From Methanobacteriota archaeon (GTDB lineage: Archaea; Halobacteriota; Methanomicrobia; Methanomicrobiales; Methanospirillaceae), in assembly GCA_029547145.1 (NCBI GenBank), contig JAKPPV010000024.1:124001-188000 (forward strand): a stretch of DNA of 64,000 nt. The letters are read 5' to 3'. The translations under genes and the position numbers were made by a program. Positions 26,293-35,060 of the stretch are shown in pieces. Below the pieces are notes generated by a model, which was not told the DNA's origin, did no database searches, and saw only the letters and a list, made by a program, of their open reading frames with translations. Position 1 is the stretch's first letter. Each line of letters starts with the position of its first letter.

Positions 26293-26424
26293 GATTCCGA
26301 TTGCTGCTGGTTCGGTTCGACCGGGATCCCTCCGTACCGGCGGGCGCATAGTACTCAGGCCCGAATAGTAATAACATCGCCCGTGGAGGACTCTGTCGGA
26401 TGGGTATGGAAGGGGTCGGGGAAA

Positions 26425-26433
26425 TGTATATTT
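26425..26433 (+). promoter_or_regulatory. TATA box of the Sm-like / winged-helix operon
   Basis: TGTATATTT is centred about 30 bases before the ATG at 26459, so the transcript probably starts at or just before the start codon. No ribosome binding site is present, consistent with that. Confidence 0.55.
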
Positions 26434-26458
26434 GTGATCCCTTCGATAACGCTACAGA

Positions 26459-26692
26459 ATGGTGAACGGGATCGTCTTGCCCATTAAAAAGGTCTTCTCA
26501 CTCGTGGACTCGCGGGTGGTCGTCGAGATCAAGGATGAGGGACGCCAGCTCCAGGGTCGTCTCGTGGCCGTGGACGAATACCTCAACATCCACATGGACG
26601 AGACCGTGGAACTGAACCGCGGTGCACGCAGAAACCTCGGCACCGTTGTGATCCGGGGTAACAACATTCTCACCATCGCCCCGATGGCCTGA
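26459..26692 (+). CDS. Sm-like RNA-binding protein (LSm/SmAP)
   Basis: The 77-residue protein contains both Sm motifs: Sm1 VVVEIKDEGRQLQGRLVAVDEYLNIHM and Sm2 VIRGNNILTI (I-R-G-N close to the end), ending APMA. Such proteins form heptameric rings that bind U-rich RNA. It is four bases upstream of a winged-helix gene and shares a leaderless promoter with it. Confidence 0.93.
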   Translation: MVNGIVLPIKKVFSLVDSRVVVEIKDEGRQLQGRLVAVDEYLNIHMDETVELNRGARRNLGTVVIRGNNILTIAPMA

Positions 26693-26696
26693 ATCC

Positions 26697-27071
26697 ATGA
26701 CGGCGGAGACCGAGGAGGACGCGCTCGAGGTGATCCGCTCCCACCCGAAAGGGGTGCTCCAGAGCGAGCTCTGGAAGGAGCTCGGGGTCGATAGCCGCAA
26801 GTGTTCGCGTCTCGTCAGAAAACTCCTCGACGACGGGCGTGTCGAGCGGATCGAATACCGGCGGGACGGAATCAAGACCTTCGTGATCCGGGCGGTTCAG
26901 TTGCCGCCGGACCCGAACCTGCTCCTCGCCGGCACGGAACTGATCCCCTGTATCGCCTGTGAGCTGGAGTGTGTGGTCGAGGAATGCCCCCACCTGATGG
27001 ACTGGATGTACACGCTCGCGATCGAGGAGTTCGAAGAGGTACCGCCTGACGAAGAAGGAAACCGGGTATAA
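26697..27071 (+). CDS. Winged-helix protein with C-terminal four-cysteine motif, TFE-beta/RPC39-like
   Basis: Residues 1-65 are a winged helix (HPKGVLQSELWKELGVDSRKCSRLVRKL, then VERIEYRRDGIKTFVIR as wing). The C-terminus holds PCIACELECVVEECPHLMDWM, four cysteines spaced C-x2-C-x3-C-x5-C. Human RNA polymerase III subunit RPC39 and archaeal TFE-beta have the same two-part plan: winged helix then a cysteine-bound 4Fe-4S cluster followed by a short helix with M-x-x-W-L. I infer a general transcription factor or polymerase-associated role on that basis; a redox-sensing gene regulator is the alternative. Operon partner of the Sm-like gene. Confidence 0.68.
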   Translation: MTAETEEDALEVIRSHPKGVLQSELWKELGVDSRKCSRLVRKLLDDGRVERIEYRRDGIKTFVIRAVQLPPDPNLLLAGTELIPCIACELECVVEECPHLMDWMYTLAIEEFEEVPPDEEGNRV

Positions 27072-27507
27072 CGGCATCCGGTGCGTATCCGTCCCCCTCC
27101 AGTGATCGATCCGGGGAAGAGTCCTGGTATCCCGTGGGATTCCAATCCCTCCGTCTTCGCGGTCCCATCGATCCGCCTCATGATCGTCTGATCGTCCGGT
27201 CTCCCGGGTGCCCGGTCGTCGAGGATCCCCGGGTATAGGAGAGTGCGGGGGAGAATCATCTCTCGCGTTTGCATGTATATAGAAAAAGGAGCGGAGCAGG
27301 TACCGAGGTGAGGGTCGATACTTCGGGACCGGGTTCCGGCAACAGATCACCCGGGATGCAGATCTCTGATGCTGGTTCTGGTCGTGCAAAAAAAAGCGAC
27401 ATCAGTTCGTATTTCTCCCTACAGCGAACTCCACCACCTCACATCCGGAGGTGCGTACCCGTTCCCTGCTTGCATCTCAATGTATAAGTAGCAGAACGGA
27501 TTCAGAG
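27072..27507. other. Gene-free stretch with two TATA-like elements
   Basis: No gene is supported. A TATA-like TGTATATAG lies around 27272-27280 without a following open frame, and an eight-A run at 27387-27394 is U-rich on the minus strand. TGTATAAG at 27481-27488 is the promoter of the next gene. No RNA fold was recognised with confidence. Confidence 0.35.
27481..27488 (+). promoter_or_regulatory. TATA box of the COG1361/MacB-like operon
   Basis: TGTATAAG is centred 24 bases before the ATG at 27508, which supports that start and a leaderless transcript. Confidence 0.55.
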
Positions 27508-28770
27508 ATGTTTACGATGCACAGGGATGCCTTCTTTTCCCTTCCGACGATTGCTCTGTCCTGCCTCATCCTCGTGTTCTTCATGCCGGTGCAGGCAACA
27601 GCAGCGGACTCTTCGGTGATCGTGGCGGATTACTCCATCACCCCCGCCGTCCTTCAACCGGGTGACCTCGGGACGATAACGGCGACCATCCGGAACACCG
27701 CCTCCACGGCGAGCCTGATCAGGAAGGAGAACCAGGTGGGTTCCGGAGGTTCCCTTGAAAGCACGAGGAGCACCGATATCGCCGTCGAGATCGAGAACGT
27801 CCGGCTCGGTGGCGACGGGGTCGAGGTGATCTCCGGGGAGAACCGGCGCATCGGGGCGATCGGCCCCGGGGAGTCCGTTCCGGTCACCTTTCTCGTTCGC
27901 GCACCACCCAATGACGGAATCTATTTTCCCATCCTCTGGATCGATGTGACGGATGGACGGAGTATCCGCAAGCCGATCCCGGTGAACGTCAACACCCAGA
28001 TCGCCCTGCTCAGGCGACCGGGTCTCACGGTGACCAAGATCCTGCCCGACGGTGTCAATCCCGGTGAGGATGTCCCGGTGTCGGTGGAGATCAGGAACGA
28101 CGGTCTCTCCCGGGCCGACCAGGTCACGGTCACGGTCAACTCCTCGTCCCGGTCGATCGTACCGAAGACACCGGGGACGTACCATCTCGGAACCCTGCTC
28201 CGGTCCCAGAACGCGACCCTGAAGATGGTCTTCTCCACCGACAGGCAGGCATCTCTCGGTCTCAATCCGCTCCTGCTCACGGTCTCCTATGCGAACGCCG
28301 ACGGTACGGTCACCTCCCAGTCCGAGACACTCGGCATCCGGATGAAGGGAAGGGCCGATCTCGGGATCGCCTCCCTCTCGACCGAGCCCGCACGGATACG
28401 ACCCGGTGACCCGCTCTCGCTCGTGGTCCGGATCGAGAACAGCGGGACAGACACGGCCAACTCCGTGAAGGCGAGCATCGACCTCCCGTTCGCAGGGAGC
28501 ACCGAGGCGTTCGTCGGGAGGATCGAACCGAACAACGATGCCCCTGCCGTCTACACCCTCCTGGCCGGAGATCCCGGTACCTACACCTATAACCTGACCG
28601 TGCAGTACGAAGATGACTACGGCGTCCACACACACGAGGACACGCTCCGCCTCACCGTGCTCTCCGGAGGTTCCAACGGGCTCGTTCTCATCGTGCTGTG
28701 CATCCTGTTCGTTGCCGCCGGTGCGTTCTGGTACTTCAGGATGAAGCGAAAGGTCCCATCCGATGCTTGA
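27508..28770 (+). CDS. COG1361-like exported protein with CARDB repeats, export-system partner
   Basis: The 420-residue protein has a signal peptide (SLPTIALSCLILVFFMPVQATAA), about three immunoglobulin-like CARDB repeats (SVIVADYSITPAVLQPGDLGT; LTVTKILPDGVNPGEDVPVS; ASLSTEPARIRPGDPLSL) and a C-terminal membrane helix (NGLVLIVLCILFVAAGAFWYF) with a KRK tail. It is thus anchored outside the membrane. It overlaps the following permease by eight bases and runs with it and an ATPase, so it is probably the external component of a MacB/Lol-type ABC system. Substrate is unknown. Confidence 0.85.
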   Translation: MFTMHRDAFFSLPTIALSCLILVFFMPVQATAADSSVIVADYSITPAVLQPGDLGTITATIRNTASTASLIRKENQVGSGGSLESTRSTDIAVEIENVRLGGDGVEVISGENRRIGAIGPGESVPVTFLVRAPPNDGIYFPILWIDVTDGRSIRKPIPVNVNTQIALLRRPGLTVTKILPDGVNPGEDVPVSVEIRNDGLSRADQVTVTVNSSSRSIVPKTPGTYHLGTLLRSQNATLKMVFSTDRQASLGLNPLLLTVSYANADGTVTSQSETLGIRMKGRADLGIASLSTEPARIRPGDPLSLVVRIENSGTDTANSVKASIDLPFAGSTEAFVGRIEPNNDAPAVYTLLAGDPGTYTYNLTVQYEDDYGVHTHEDTLRLTVLSGGSNGLVLIVLCILFVAAGAFWYFRMKRKVPSDA

Positions 28771-29965
28771 GGAAGAGCAGGTCGCGCTGTACCTCACCGC
28801 CCGGCTGATCGCCCGGGGGAACAAGGGCACGCTGTTCCTGACGATCATGATCCTCGCGATGGTCTTCGTCAACCTCGTCTTTCTTCCGTCCATCATCGCC
28901 GGGGTGGTGGTCCTCTTCAACCAGAGGACGATCGACTACAGCTACGGCAACCTGATCGTCGAACCCAGGCCAGGCGAACTCAGGATTGAGAACCCGAGCC
29001 AGCTGGTCCAGAAGATCAACGGGATCCCAGGCGTCGTTGCGTCGACTCCGCGGTACTCGACGGGAGCGACGGTGGTGTTCAGGGGCCGGTCCACCTCGCC
29101 GCTCGTTATCGGGATCGATCCGGCGCGCGAGCAGGAGGTGATGCGTATCTTTGCCAGCGTCCAGAGCGGCGATTACCTCAGCCCGTCCGATACGGGCGAG
29201 GCCCTCGTCGGGGAGACACTCGCCGGGAGCGACGATCCGGAGGGGGACAGCACCCCCACGCTCGGGGGCGTCGTGGTGGGGAAGACCATCGAGATCACCT
29301 TCCCGAACGGGTTCACGCAGGCGTTCCGCGTGAAGGGGATCCTGAAGGCGGGGACGTCCAGCGTCGATAACGCGGTCTTTCTGCACCGTCGGGACATGGC
29401 CCGCGTGCTCGGTGAGGCCGATCCGGCGAACACCATCCTGGTGCGAACGGAGACGACCGGGAAGGATGCCGAGATGCGTCTCACCCTGATGCAGTACGGC
29501 GTGCAGGAGAAGATCTGGACCTGGCAGGACAAGTCCGCAGAATTCCTGGCATCCATCGTGGGATCGTTCGGTATCATCAATGTGATCAGCACCCTGGTGA
29601 GCCTGATCATCGCGGTCGTGGTCATCTTCATCGTGATCTTCATCAGTATCGTCTACCGGCGCCGGCAGATCGGGATTCTGAGGGCGATCGGGATCGACCG
29701 CTCGCTCATCATCAAGTCGTACATCCTCCAGGCGCTCTTCATCTGCACCTGTGGCACGCTCGCCGGCGGGATGCTGCTCATTGCGGTGCTGCAGTATCTT
29801 GCCGTGAACCCGCTGATCTTCCCGGGTGGCCCGGTGCAGCCGGCTCTGGAGACGGGCCTGATCGCCCAGTCGGTGCTCAGCCTGTACATCGTCTCGGTGC
29901 TCGCCGGGTATCTCCCTTCATGGTTGACGACGCGGGAGGAGATCCTGGATGCGATCCGGGGGTAA
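28763..29965 (+). CDS. ABC transporter permease, MacB/FtsX type
   Basis: The 400-residue protein has one N-terminal membrane helix (TLFLTIMILAMVFVNLVFLPSIIAG), a large extracytoplasmic domain of about 215 residues and three C-terminal helices beginning near residue 270, the layout of MacB/LolC/FtsX permeases. The C-terminal cytoplasmic loop YRRRQIGILRAIGIDRSLIIKSYI is the typical contact with the ATPase. These systems act mechanically on exported substrates rather than moving them through a channel. Neighbours are the CARDB protein and the ATPase. Confidence 0.9.
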   Translation: MLEEEQVALYLTARLIARGNKGTLFLTIMILAMVFVNLVFLPSIIAGVVVLFNQRTIDYSYGNLIVEPRPGELRIENPSQLVQKINGIPGVVASTPRYSTGATVVFRGRSTSPLVIGIDPAREQEVMRIFASVQSGDYLSPSDTGEALVGETLAGSDDPEGDSTPTLGGVVVGKTIEITFPNGFTQAFRVKGILKAGTSSVDNAVFLHRRDMARVLGEADPANTILVRTETTGKDAEMRLTLMQYGVQEKIWTWQDKSAEFLASIVGSFGIINVISTLVSLIIAVVVIFIVIFISIVYRRRQIGILRAIGIDRSLIIKSYILQALFICTCGTLAGGMLLIAVLQYLAVNPLIFPGGPVQPALETGLIAQSVLSLYIVSVLAGYLPSWLTTREEILDAIRG

Positions 29966-29966
29966 C

Positions 29967-30656
29967 ATGATCCGGGGAGAGGGTCTGACAAGGATCTACC
30001 GGATGGGGGCTTCCGAGGTCCGGGCACTGGACGGGGTCGACCTCAACATCCCCCGGGGAGAGTTCGTTGGGGTGATGGGGGCGAGCGGGAGCGGGAAGTC
30101 AACACTGCTCCATATGATCGGTCTCCTCGACCGGCCGACGGCCGGTGTTCTGGAGATCGACGGGGTGGACGTCACGCGGCTCTCGGAGAGGCAACGGACC
30201 CTCTTTCGCCTGAACAGGCTGGGATACGTCTTCCAGGACTATGCGCTGGTGCCCGAACTGACCGCCCAGGAGAACGTCTACCTCCCGTCGAAGGTGCGGG
30301 GGATGTCGGTCAGGGAGTGCAACCTCGTCTGTCAGGACATCCTGGAGCGGGTCGGTCTGAAGGACCGGATGAACTTTCTCCCGGGGGAGATGTCGGGTGG
30401 CGAGCAGCAGCGGGTGGCGATCGCACGGGCGCTGGTCAACCGCCCTGCCCTCCTCCTCGCCGACGAACCCTGCGCCAACCTCGACACGAAGAACTCGGTC
30501 CTGATCCTTGACCTGATCCGGAGTCTGAACCGCGAGCTGGGCCAGACCGTCATGATGGTCTCGCACGAGGAATGGCACCGACAGTACTTCGACCGGGTCA
30601 TCTTCCTGAGGGATGGGAAGATCGTCGATGAAGTGGGAGCAGGAAGCGCACCGTGA
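29967..30656 (+). CDS. ABC transporter ATP-binding protein, MacB/LolD type
   Basis: The 229-residue ATPase has Walker A GASGSGKST, Q-loop YVFQDYALVP, signature MSGGEQQRVAIARAL, Walker B LLLADEPCANLD and H-loop VSHEEWHR. Length and the LDGVDLNIPRGEFVGVMG start fit the LolD/MacB group. ATG 29967 sits one base after the permease stop, preceded by CCGGGGG; an in-frame ATG 18 bases earlier is within the permease. Confidence 0.94.
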   Translation: MIRGEGLTRIYRMGASEVRALDGVDLNIPRGEFVGVMGASGSGKSTLLHMIGLLDRPTAGVLEIDGVDVTRLSERQRTLFRLNRLGYVFQDYALVPELTAQENVYLPSKVRGMSVRECNLVCQDILERVGLKDRMNFLPGEMSGGEQQRVAIARALVNRPALLLADEPCANLDTKNSVLILDLIRSLNRELGQTVMMVSHEEWHRQYFDRVIFLRDGKIVDEVGAGSAP

Positions 30657-31398
30657 ACGCCATGACTGCGTCGGAGAGACCGGGTGATGGTCGTATAAAG
30701 ACGGTCGGGACATGGTATTCTGAGGCCCGCGTTCTACCAATACTGCGCCTGTACGGTCTTCTGGCAGGATCCCTGTCTGTTTTTCCCTTTCGCCCGCGCC
30801 AGTCCGTCTTCCTCCGGGCCGGATGGTGGATAGGAATGGTCCATCCCGACCACCCGTTGCCGAGGGTCGAAGATACAGGTTGAATCAACCTTCATTCCCC
30901 CACGCCGCTGGGTTCGACAAGAATGACGCGCCAGGATCGGTATCGGCAGCACCTGTTGTCCTCCATTCGCCCGGTGCGATCGGATCGATGACCTGCTTGC
31001 ATTATTGACCCTTCAGGCGGTTCGCGACGTATGGGACACTATCTGCTCCTCCCAGTCGCTCCCACCGGGTCGTGTTCCATAGGCCCCTCACGGGACGCAC
31101 CAGCGATGATCCCCATGGTTGCTGTGCCAGGGGGACGGTATCGACCCTCATGGACCTTCAGGACCGGCCGAATGTGTAACCTGCCGGAAACAGGTGTGCG
31201 ATTAGAACCACCGGGAGGGGGGAAGGTACCTCCGTTGACCGGATCGACTGCAGGACAGCTCCTGTAACGGGAGCCGTACCTCGCGGCGGTCCCGGTTCGG
31301 GCCGTTTTTACCCGGCACCGGATGCCGGGGAGGTTCCCCCGGGGTAGCTGTCACGGTGAGAATCGATAAGTAGTCGCCATCTCGATACGGTGATCAGA
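30657..31398. other. Gene-free stretch of about 740 bases
   Basis: No open frame with family or codon support was found on either strand. A TATA-like GTATAAAG at 30691-30698 and a hairpin CCGGC-ACCGGAT-GCCGG at about 31313-31328 are the only notable marks. The segment just before the next gene holds GATAAGTAG (31364-31372) and GGTGATC, its probable promoter and ribosome binding site. Confidence 0.4.
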
Positions 31399-33396
31399 AT
31401 GACGGCCCGGTCCTTCGTCTCCCTCACGGTGGTCATTTCCGTGGTTTTCCTTCTCGTCGTGGTCCCCGTGGTCGCCGATCGGGCCGATCAATCCTCCGCG
31501 CCACCCGGGAATGCGGGGGATATGTCACGGGGCAGCGGAGGAGGTCCGCTGGAACCGGCCACAATCGCCACCACGATCCCGCCACAGCCGATCACTCCGG
31601 TCTCTTCCGGTCCGACGGGTGAGAATCCCCGTCTGTCCCCGACCATCGAACCAGTGGTCTCCACACCGGTGCAGACGCCGAATGGACAGGTCTCTTCCCG
31701 CACCCCGGAACCGACGTCCGGAGTCCCCAGAGAAAAGCCAGAGGACGGTCGTAACGAGTCCACCGATATCCGGAACGGCCGGTCACCGCCCACCGCCACG
31801 GCGAGCTCGTCCCAGAACCGATCGCCGGAAGCGACCGGAGCTGGAGCCGGTCATACCGATCATGGTAGTGGGGGAGGGGGGACTGCCGCATCGTCCAGTG
31901 GTACGCAGACCGCATCAAGGTTCCAGGGGATTGCCTCAGGTCCGACCACCACTCCGACACCGGTACCGCTCGTGGGTGGGGACCTCGCGCTCTCCGGCGG
32001 TCAAAACCGGGCAGGGGCCGGCAGAGCGGGTGGGACCTCACCGGGGAGCACGGGAAACGGTACGTCCGGTGGAGAGCACCTTCCGGCAATCACCGTTGCC
32101 TCAATGACACCACCGGCGATCCATGGATCCCAGGCACCTCCAACGGCGCGGACGGTGACGGTCTCATCTCCGGCCCCTGTAGTATCCCCCTCCCCGAAGT
32201 GCACGGGAGATGGGGTGCAGACCCGGGATCCATCGACCCCCGCCTCCACCCGGCTGATCGTGGAAGTCGCTGATGCAGGTGTGCCCACCCCCGTTCCTGA
32301 GGGTTCCGCTGACCGGCAGCAACGGATCACCGACGGTTCCGGTCGCGCCCGGAATGCAACGCCATGCCCGGGCATGGCGGGTACGATCAGGACCTCTGCA
32401 ACCCCGGGGAGGGTCGGCCCATCTCCCATGGGAACCGTCCCCGTTAACCCGACCCCCGGTTCCAGTGCTCCTGCGACCCGTGCCGGTATCGTCGTATCCC
32501 CGGCACTCCGGCTCTCCGACGGTGAGGGGGGACCAGGGATCTCACTGACCTTTAGGACGTATCCGTCCATCCCGTCCACGACGGAAAGGGGAGGATGGAG
32601 GGGGATGAACGGAGGGACGGGTCGCGGAGGGAGGGGTGATCCCCCCGGTCCCCGGAACGCCGGTAAGGAGCGGCCCCCGCCCCCCCCTCCCGCTGCCGCC
32701 CCCGTCAGGACCGGGTTCGAACCCCACGGACCTGTCACGGGAGAGGATGGACGGGGACGGAGGGGTCTGACCCTCCCGGTCCAGACCGGGATGACGGAAG
32801 CGACCATCCCCGACCCGTGCCTGTTTCTCCGGTTCCTTCTCTATCTCGGATACCGCCGGCTCCGACCCAATAACCTCCTTGACCACCCGGTACGCCGGGA
32901 GCTCGTACGGGTTATCACGGAGGAACCGGGCCTCGCTCTCGCCGACTGCGTCACCATCACCGGCATCAATCGCGAGACCCTTCGGTACCACCTCGCGCTG
33001 CTCGTCCATGGAGGCAGGATACTGGAGGAGATGCGGAACGGCTCGGTTCGCTACTTCCCCCGTGACCCGGTCCTCACACCGGTGCGTCGTGCCGTGATCC
33101 ACCTCGACAGGACCAAGGGTCTCGGCACGACGCTCCGCATCATCGGTGAGCGACCCGGTATCCCGCGGAGAGAGCTCGCCGTCCTCCTCGGCATCTCCGG
33201 TCCGTCCGTCACCCGGCAGTTGCAACGGCTCGAAAAGATGAAACTCGTTGAGAACCGCGGGATCGGGCAAAAGCAGGGATACTGGCTCAGTCCTGCCTGT
33301 GCGGAGGCCGTATCCTGGATTGCGATAAAAGATCGGTGCAACGAAAGACCGGTGACCACCCTCCCGGGGGTGGAAGAGGCATTCCCCGTTTCATGA
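31399..33396 (+). CDS. Exported Thr/Pro/Ser/Gly-rich protein with C-terminal tandem winged helices
   Basis: The protein starts with a signal or anchor helix (VSLTVVISVVFLLVVVPVVA), continues with about 430 residues of low-complexity sequence rich in P, T, S and G, then a short hydrophobic segment CLFLRFLLYLGYRRLR near residue 475 and two winged-helix domains: NLLDHPVRRELVRVITEEPG with INRETLRYHLALLVHGG, and RPGIPRRELAVLLGISGPSV with TRQLQRLEKMKLV. This predicts a membrane protein with the linker outside and the DNA-binding part inside, a one-component sensor. ATG 31399 follows GGTGATC; a GTG at 31390 overlaps that site and is less likely. Confidence 0.75.
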   Translation: MTARSFVSLTVVISVVFLLVVVPVVADRADQSSAPPGNAGDMSRGSGGGPLEPATIATTIPPQPITPVSSGPTGENPRLSPTIEPVVSTPVQTPNGQVSSRTPEPTSGVPREKPEDGRNESTDIRNGRSPPTATASSSQNRSPEATGAGAGHTDHGSGGGGTAASSSGTQTASRFQGIASGPTTTPTPVPLVGGDLALSGGQNRAGAGRAGGTSPGSTGNGTSGGEHLPAITVASMTPPAIHGSQAPPTARTVTVSSPAPVVSPSPKCTGDGVQTRDPSTPASTRLIVEVADAGVPTPVPEGSADRQQRITDGSGRARNATPCPGMAGTIRTSATPGRVGPSPMGTVPVNPTPGSSAPATRAGIVVSPALRLSDGEGGPGISLTFRTYPSIPSTTERGGWRGMNGGTGRGGRGDPPGPRNAGKERPPPPPPAAAPVRTGFEPHGPVTGEDGRGRRGLTLPVQTGMTEATIPDPCLFLRFLLYLGYRRLRPNNLLDHPVRRELVRVITEEPGLALADCVTITGINRETLRYHLALLVHGGRILEEMRNGSVRYFPRDPVLTPVRRAVIHLDRTKGLGTTLRIIGERPGIPRRELAVLLGISGPSVTRQLQRLEKMKLVENRGIGQKQGYWLSPACAEAVSWIAIKDRCNERPVTTLPGVEEAFPVS

Positions 33397-33400
33397 CCTG

Positions 33401-33407
33401 AAAAAAA
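33401..33407 (-). terminator. U-rich terminator of the small exported protein gene
   Basis: Seven T residues on the minus strand 27 bases after the stop of the leftward gene at 33434 form a typical archaeal terminator and support that gene being real. Confidence 0.45.
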
Positions 33408-33433
33408 GGACTGCGGTGCAGGGGACCGGACGA

Positions 33434-33853
33434 TCAGCCGGTCCGGGTGCGGAGATGGCGTCCCGGCAGAACAGACTGCTGGGGAGTACCGTTCACCACT
33501 CCCGGGTTCAACCGGGCATGATCCCATGTGCGGGTCCGAAGCTGCTCACCGCCGCAGACATGGTCTTCCGGGTGGGTGATGTTGCGAATTCTCAGGCCCT
33601 CCCTGGTGCGGGTCTGGTTGGCGATGCAACTACCGTTGCAGCTCCAACCGGGGACCATCTTGGAGGCATTCGCTCGGAAGGCAGTCTCGTTGCCCGCCCA
33701 GGCGGGGGTTCCGTTCTTCTCTTCGCATCCCTGGTGTGGCGGAGCAGCATTCGGCCCGAACCCGTGGGAGAGACCTGCTGCCAGTGCCAATCCTGGTATG
33801 GCGACGAGCGCGACGAGCACGACGGCCAAACAGACTCGATATCTTCGTTGCAT
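33434..33853 (-). CDS. Small secreted protein rich in N-glycosylation sequons
   Basis: The 139-residue protein has a strong signal peptide (CLAVVLVALVAIPGLALAAG) and a polar mature part with seven N-x-S/T sequons (NGT, NET, NAS, NGS, NQT, NIT, NGT) and four cysteines (C46, C74, C79, C102 roughly). I know no family. The density of sequons in so short a protein argues for a glycosylated surface or secreted product. The ATG at 33853 is chosen; another at 33862 adds three residues. A U-tract follows the stop codon. Confidence 0.55.
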   Translation of the reverse strand: MQRRYRVCLAVVLVALVAIPGLALAAGLSHGFGPNAAPPHQGCEEKNGTPAWAGNETAFRANASKMVPGWSCNGSCIANQTRTREGLRIRNITHPEDHVCGGEQLRTRTWDHARLNPGVVNGTPQQSVLPGRHLRTRTG

Positions 33854-35060
33854 GGCTTCCATCCTGTCCCCCGGACGGGAGGGGGGATCCCTTCAGGGGG
33901 CAGATAGACATTGACGAGTGGAGACATACGATCTCTGACAGACGGAGCTACACCGGGTGAAGCCGATCCCTTCTCCGTAACGTGGCAGGTTCGGTGGGAC
34001 GGAAATGCGAATACGGGGAGGGGGTCACGATATTTTCAGATCACAGCGGACCACGGCGGGTGGAGCATACAGGAGGGGACCGTGCGTGATAGGGCCGGAT
34101 GGGGCGGATCATCATGTGGTCCATCCCCTTGCCGTTCGGCTCAGGAACGTGAAGAATGGGAGTCGCTCCCCCGTCGGGTCTCGTCCCGCCCACCTGCCTG
34201 TTTTCTGGCCATGGTGACCACCTCGAAGCGGGTCGGTATCCTGCTTGAAGGCCCGGGGATGGTACAGAGAGTCTGACTGTCCGAACGAGGGATTGCCCGG
34301 ATCCTGTGCTCATTGACCTTGCCCGGAGGATGGGACTCTTCCCGAGCACCCCGTGGGTCTCTGTGTGTCCCTCCTGACGCCCTCGTCCAGGTCGGGAATG
34401 ACGGCCCGGAACGGCACGGTCACGCAGACGCGCATCCTGCCATGGATAGAAAAGAGTATCGAACCGGCACCGGACCCAGCCGGAAGAAGTGACCGGCCGG
34501 AGGTGAGGGGACGTGCAGTGAAGTGGTGCCGGCGCACGGGCCGGGTTGCCGTCACCCCTCGACGACCCGGCCCCGTCTGTTCCGGAAAGGGGTCCCCCTC
34601 TCCGTTGTGCGCGTCTTCAGGTTCCGGTCAATACCTGTGAACAGTAAAACCCACTCATCACCATCCGCTGGTAGAGGAGCAGGGCCCGTCCAACCCCGTC
34701 CGTGCACAGAGTGGGCGCGATCAGGCACTCCGCATTCTCAGCACTCGGGTTTCCGTCGTCCGCAGCCGATCCCTGTGCCGGGTAGAGACTGGGGGGGAAC
34801 GGAGCCATCAGGACCCACTCCCCGGGGTCGACCCTCCAGTTGATAGCGTGCCGGGAGTCATTGCTCTCTCCTGATCAACCAGGACCCCGGGGCCGGTCCG
34901 GGTCCTCCGGATCACGTGCCCGATGTCCTTCGTTACCTAGGTATCTGTCACGATGTTATTTAATATTTTCTAGTTATGTTAACTATTTCAATTGATTGTT
35001 TCAAATAGACAATACTACTAAATACTCGTGTGCAATATATCACTTCGGGGAGGTTTGAAA
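33854..35060. other. Gene-free stretch of about 1.2 kb, AT-rich at its right end
   Basis: None of the short open frames shows family features, ribosome binding sites or plausible composition. From about 34940 to 35040 the DNA turns very A+T-rich (TTATTTAATATTTTC; AATACTACTAAATACTC) in contrast to its surroundings, and must hold the promoter of the kinase gene. Remnants of decayed genes are possible. Confidence 0.4.

Noticed and set aside
27387-27394. Eight-A run as a terminator for the winged-helix operon
   Set aside because: The run is A on the coding strand; archaeal terminators need U in the RNA, so it could only act on an opposite-strand transcript for which there is no gene.
30823-31267. 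Short rightward open frames in the 30.7-31.3 kb gap
   Set aside because: They lack start context, hydrophobic pattern and family features.
32711-32730. GGGTTCGAACCCC resembling a tRNA T-arm
   Set aside because: It lies within the coding frame of the winged-helix protein and the 70 bases before it cannot form the other tRNA arms.
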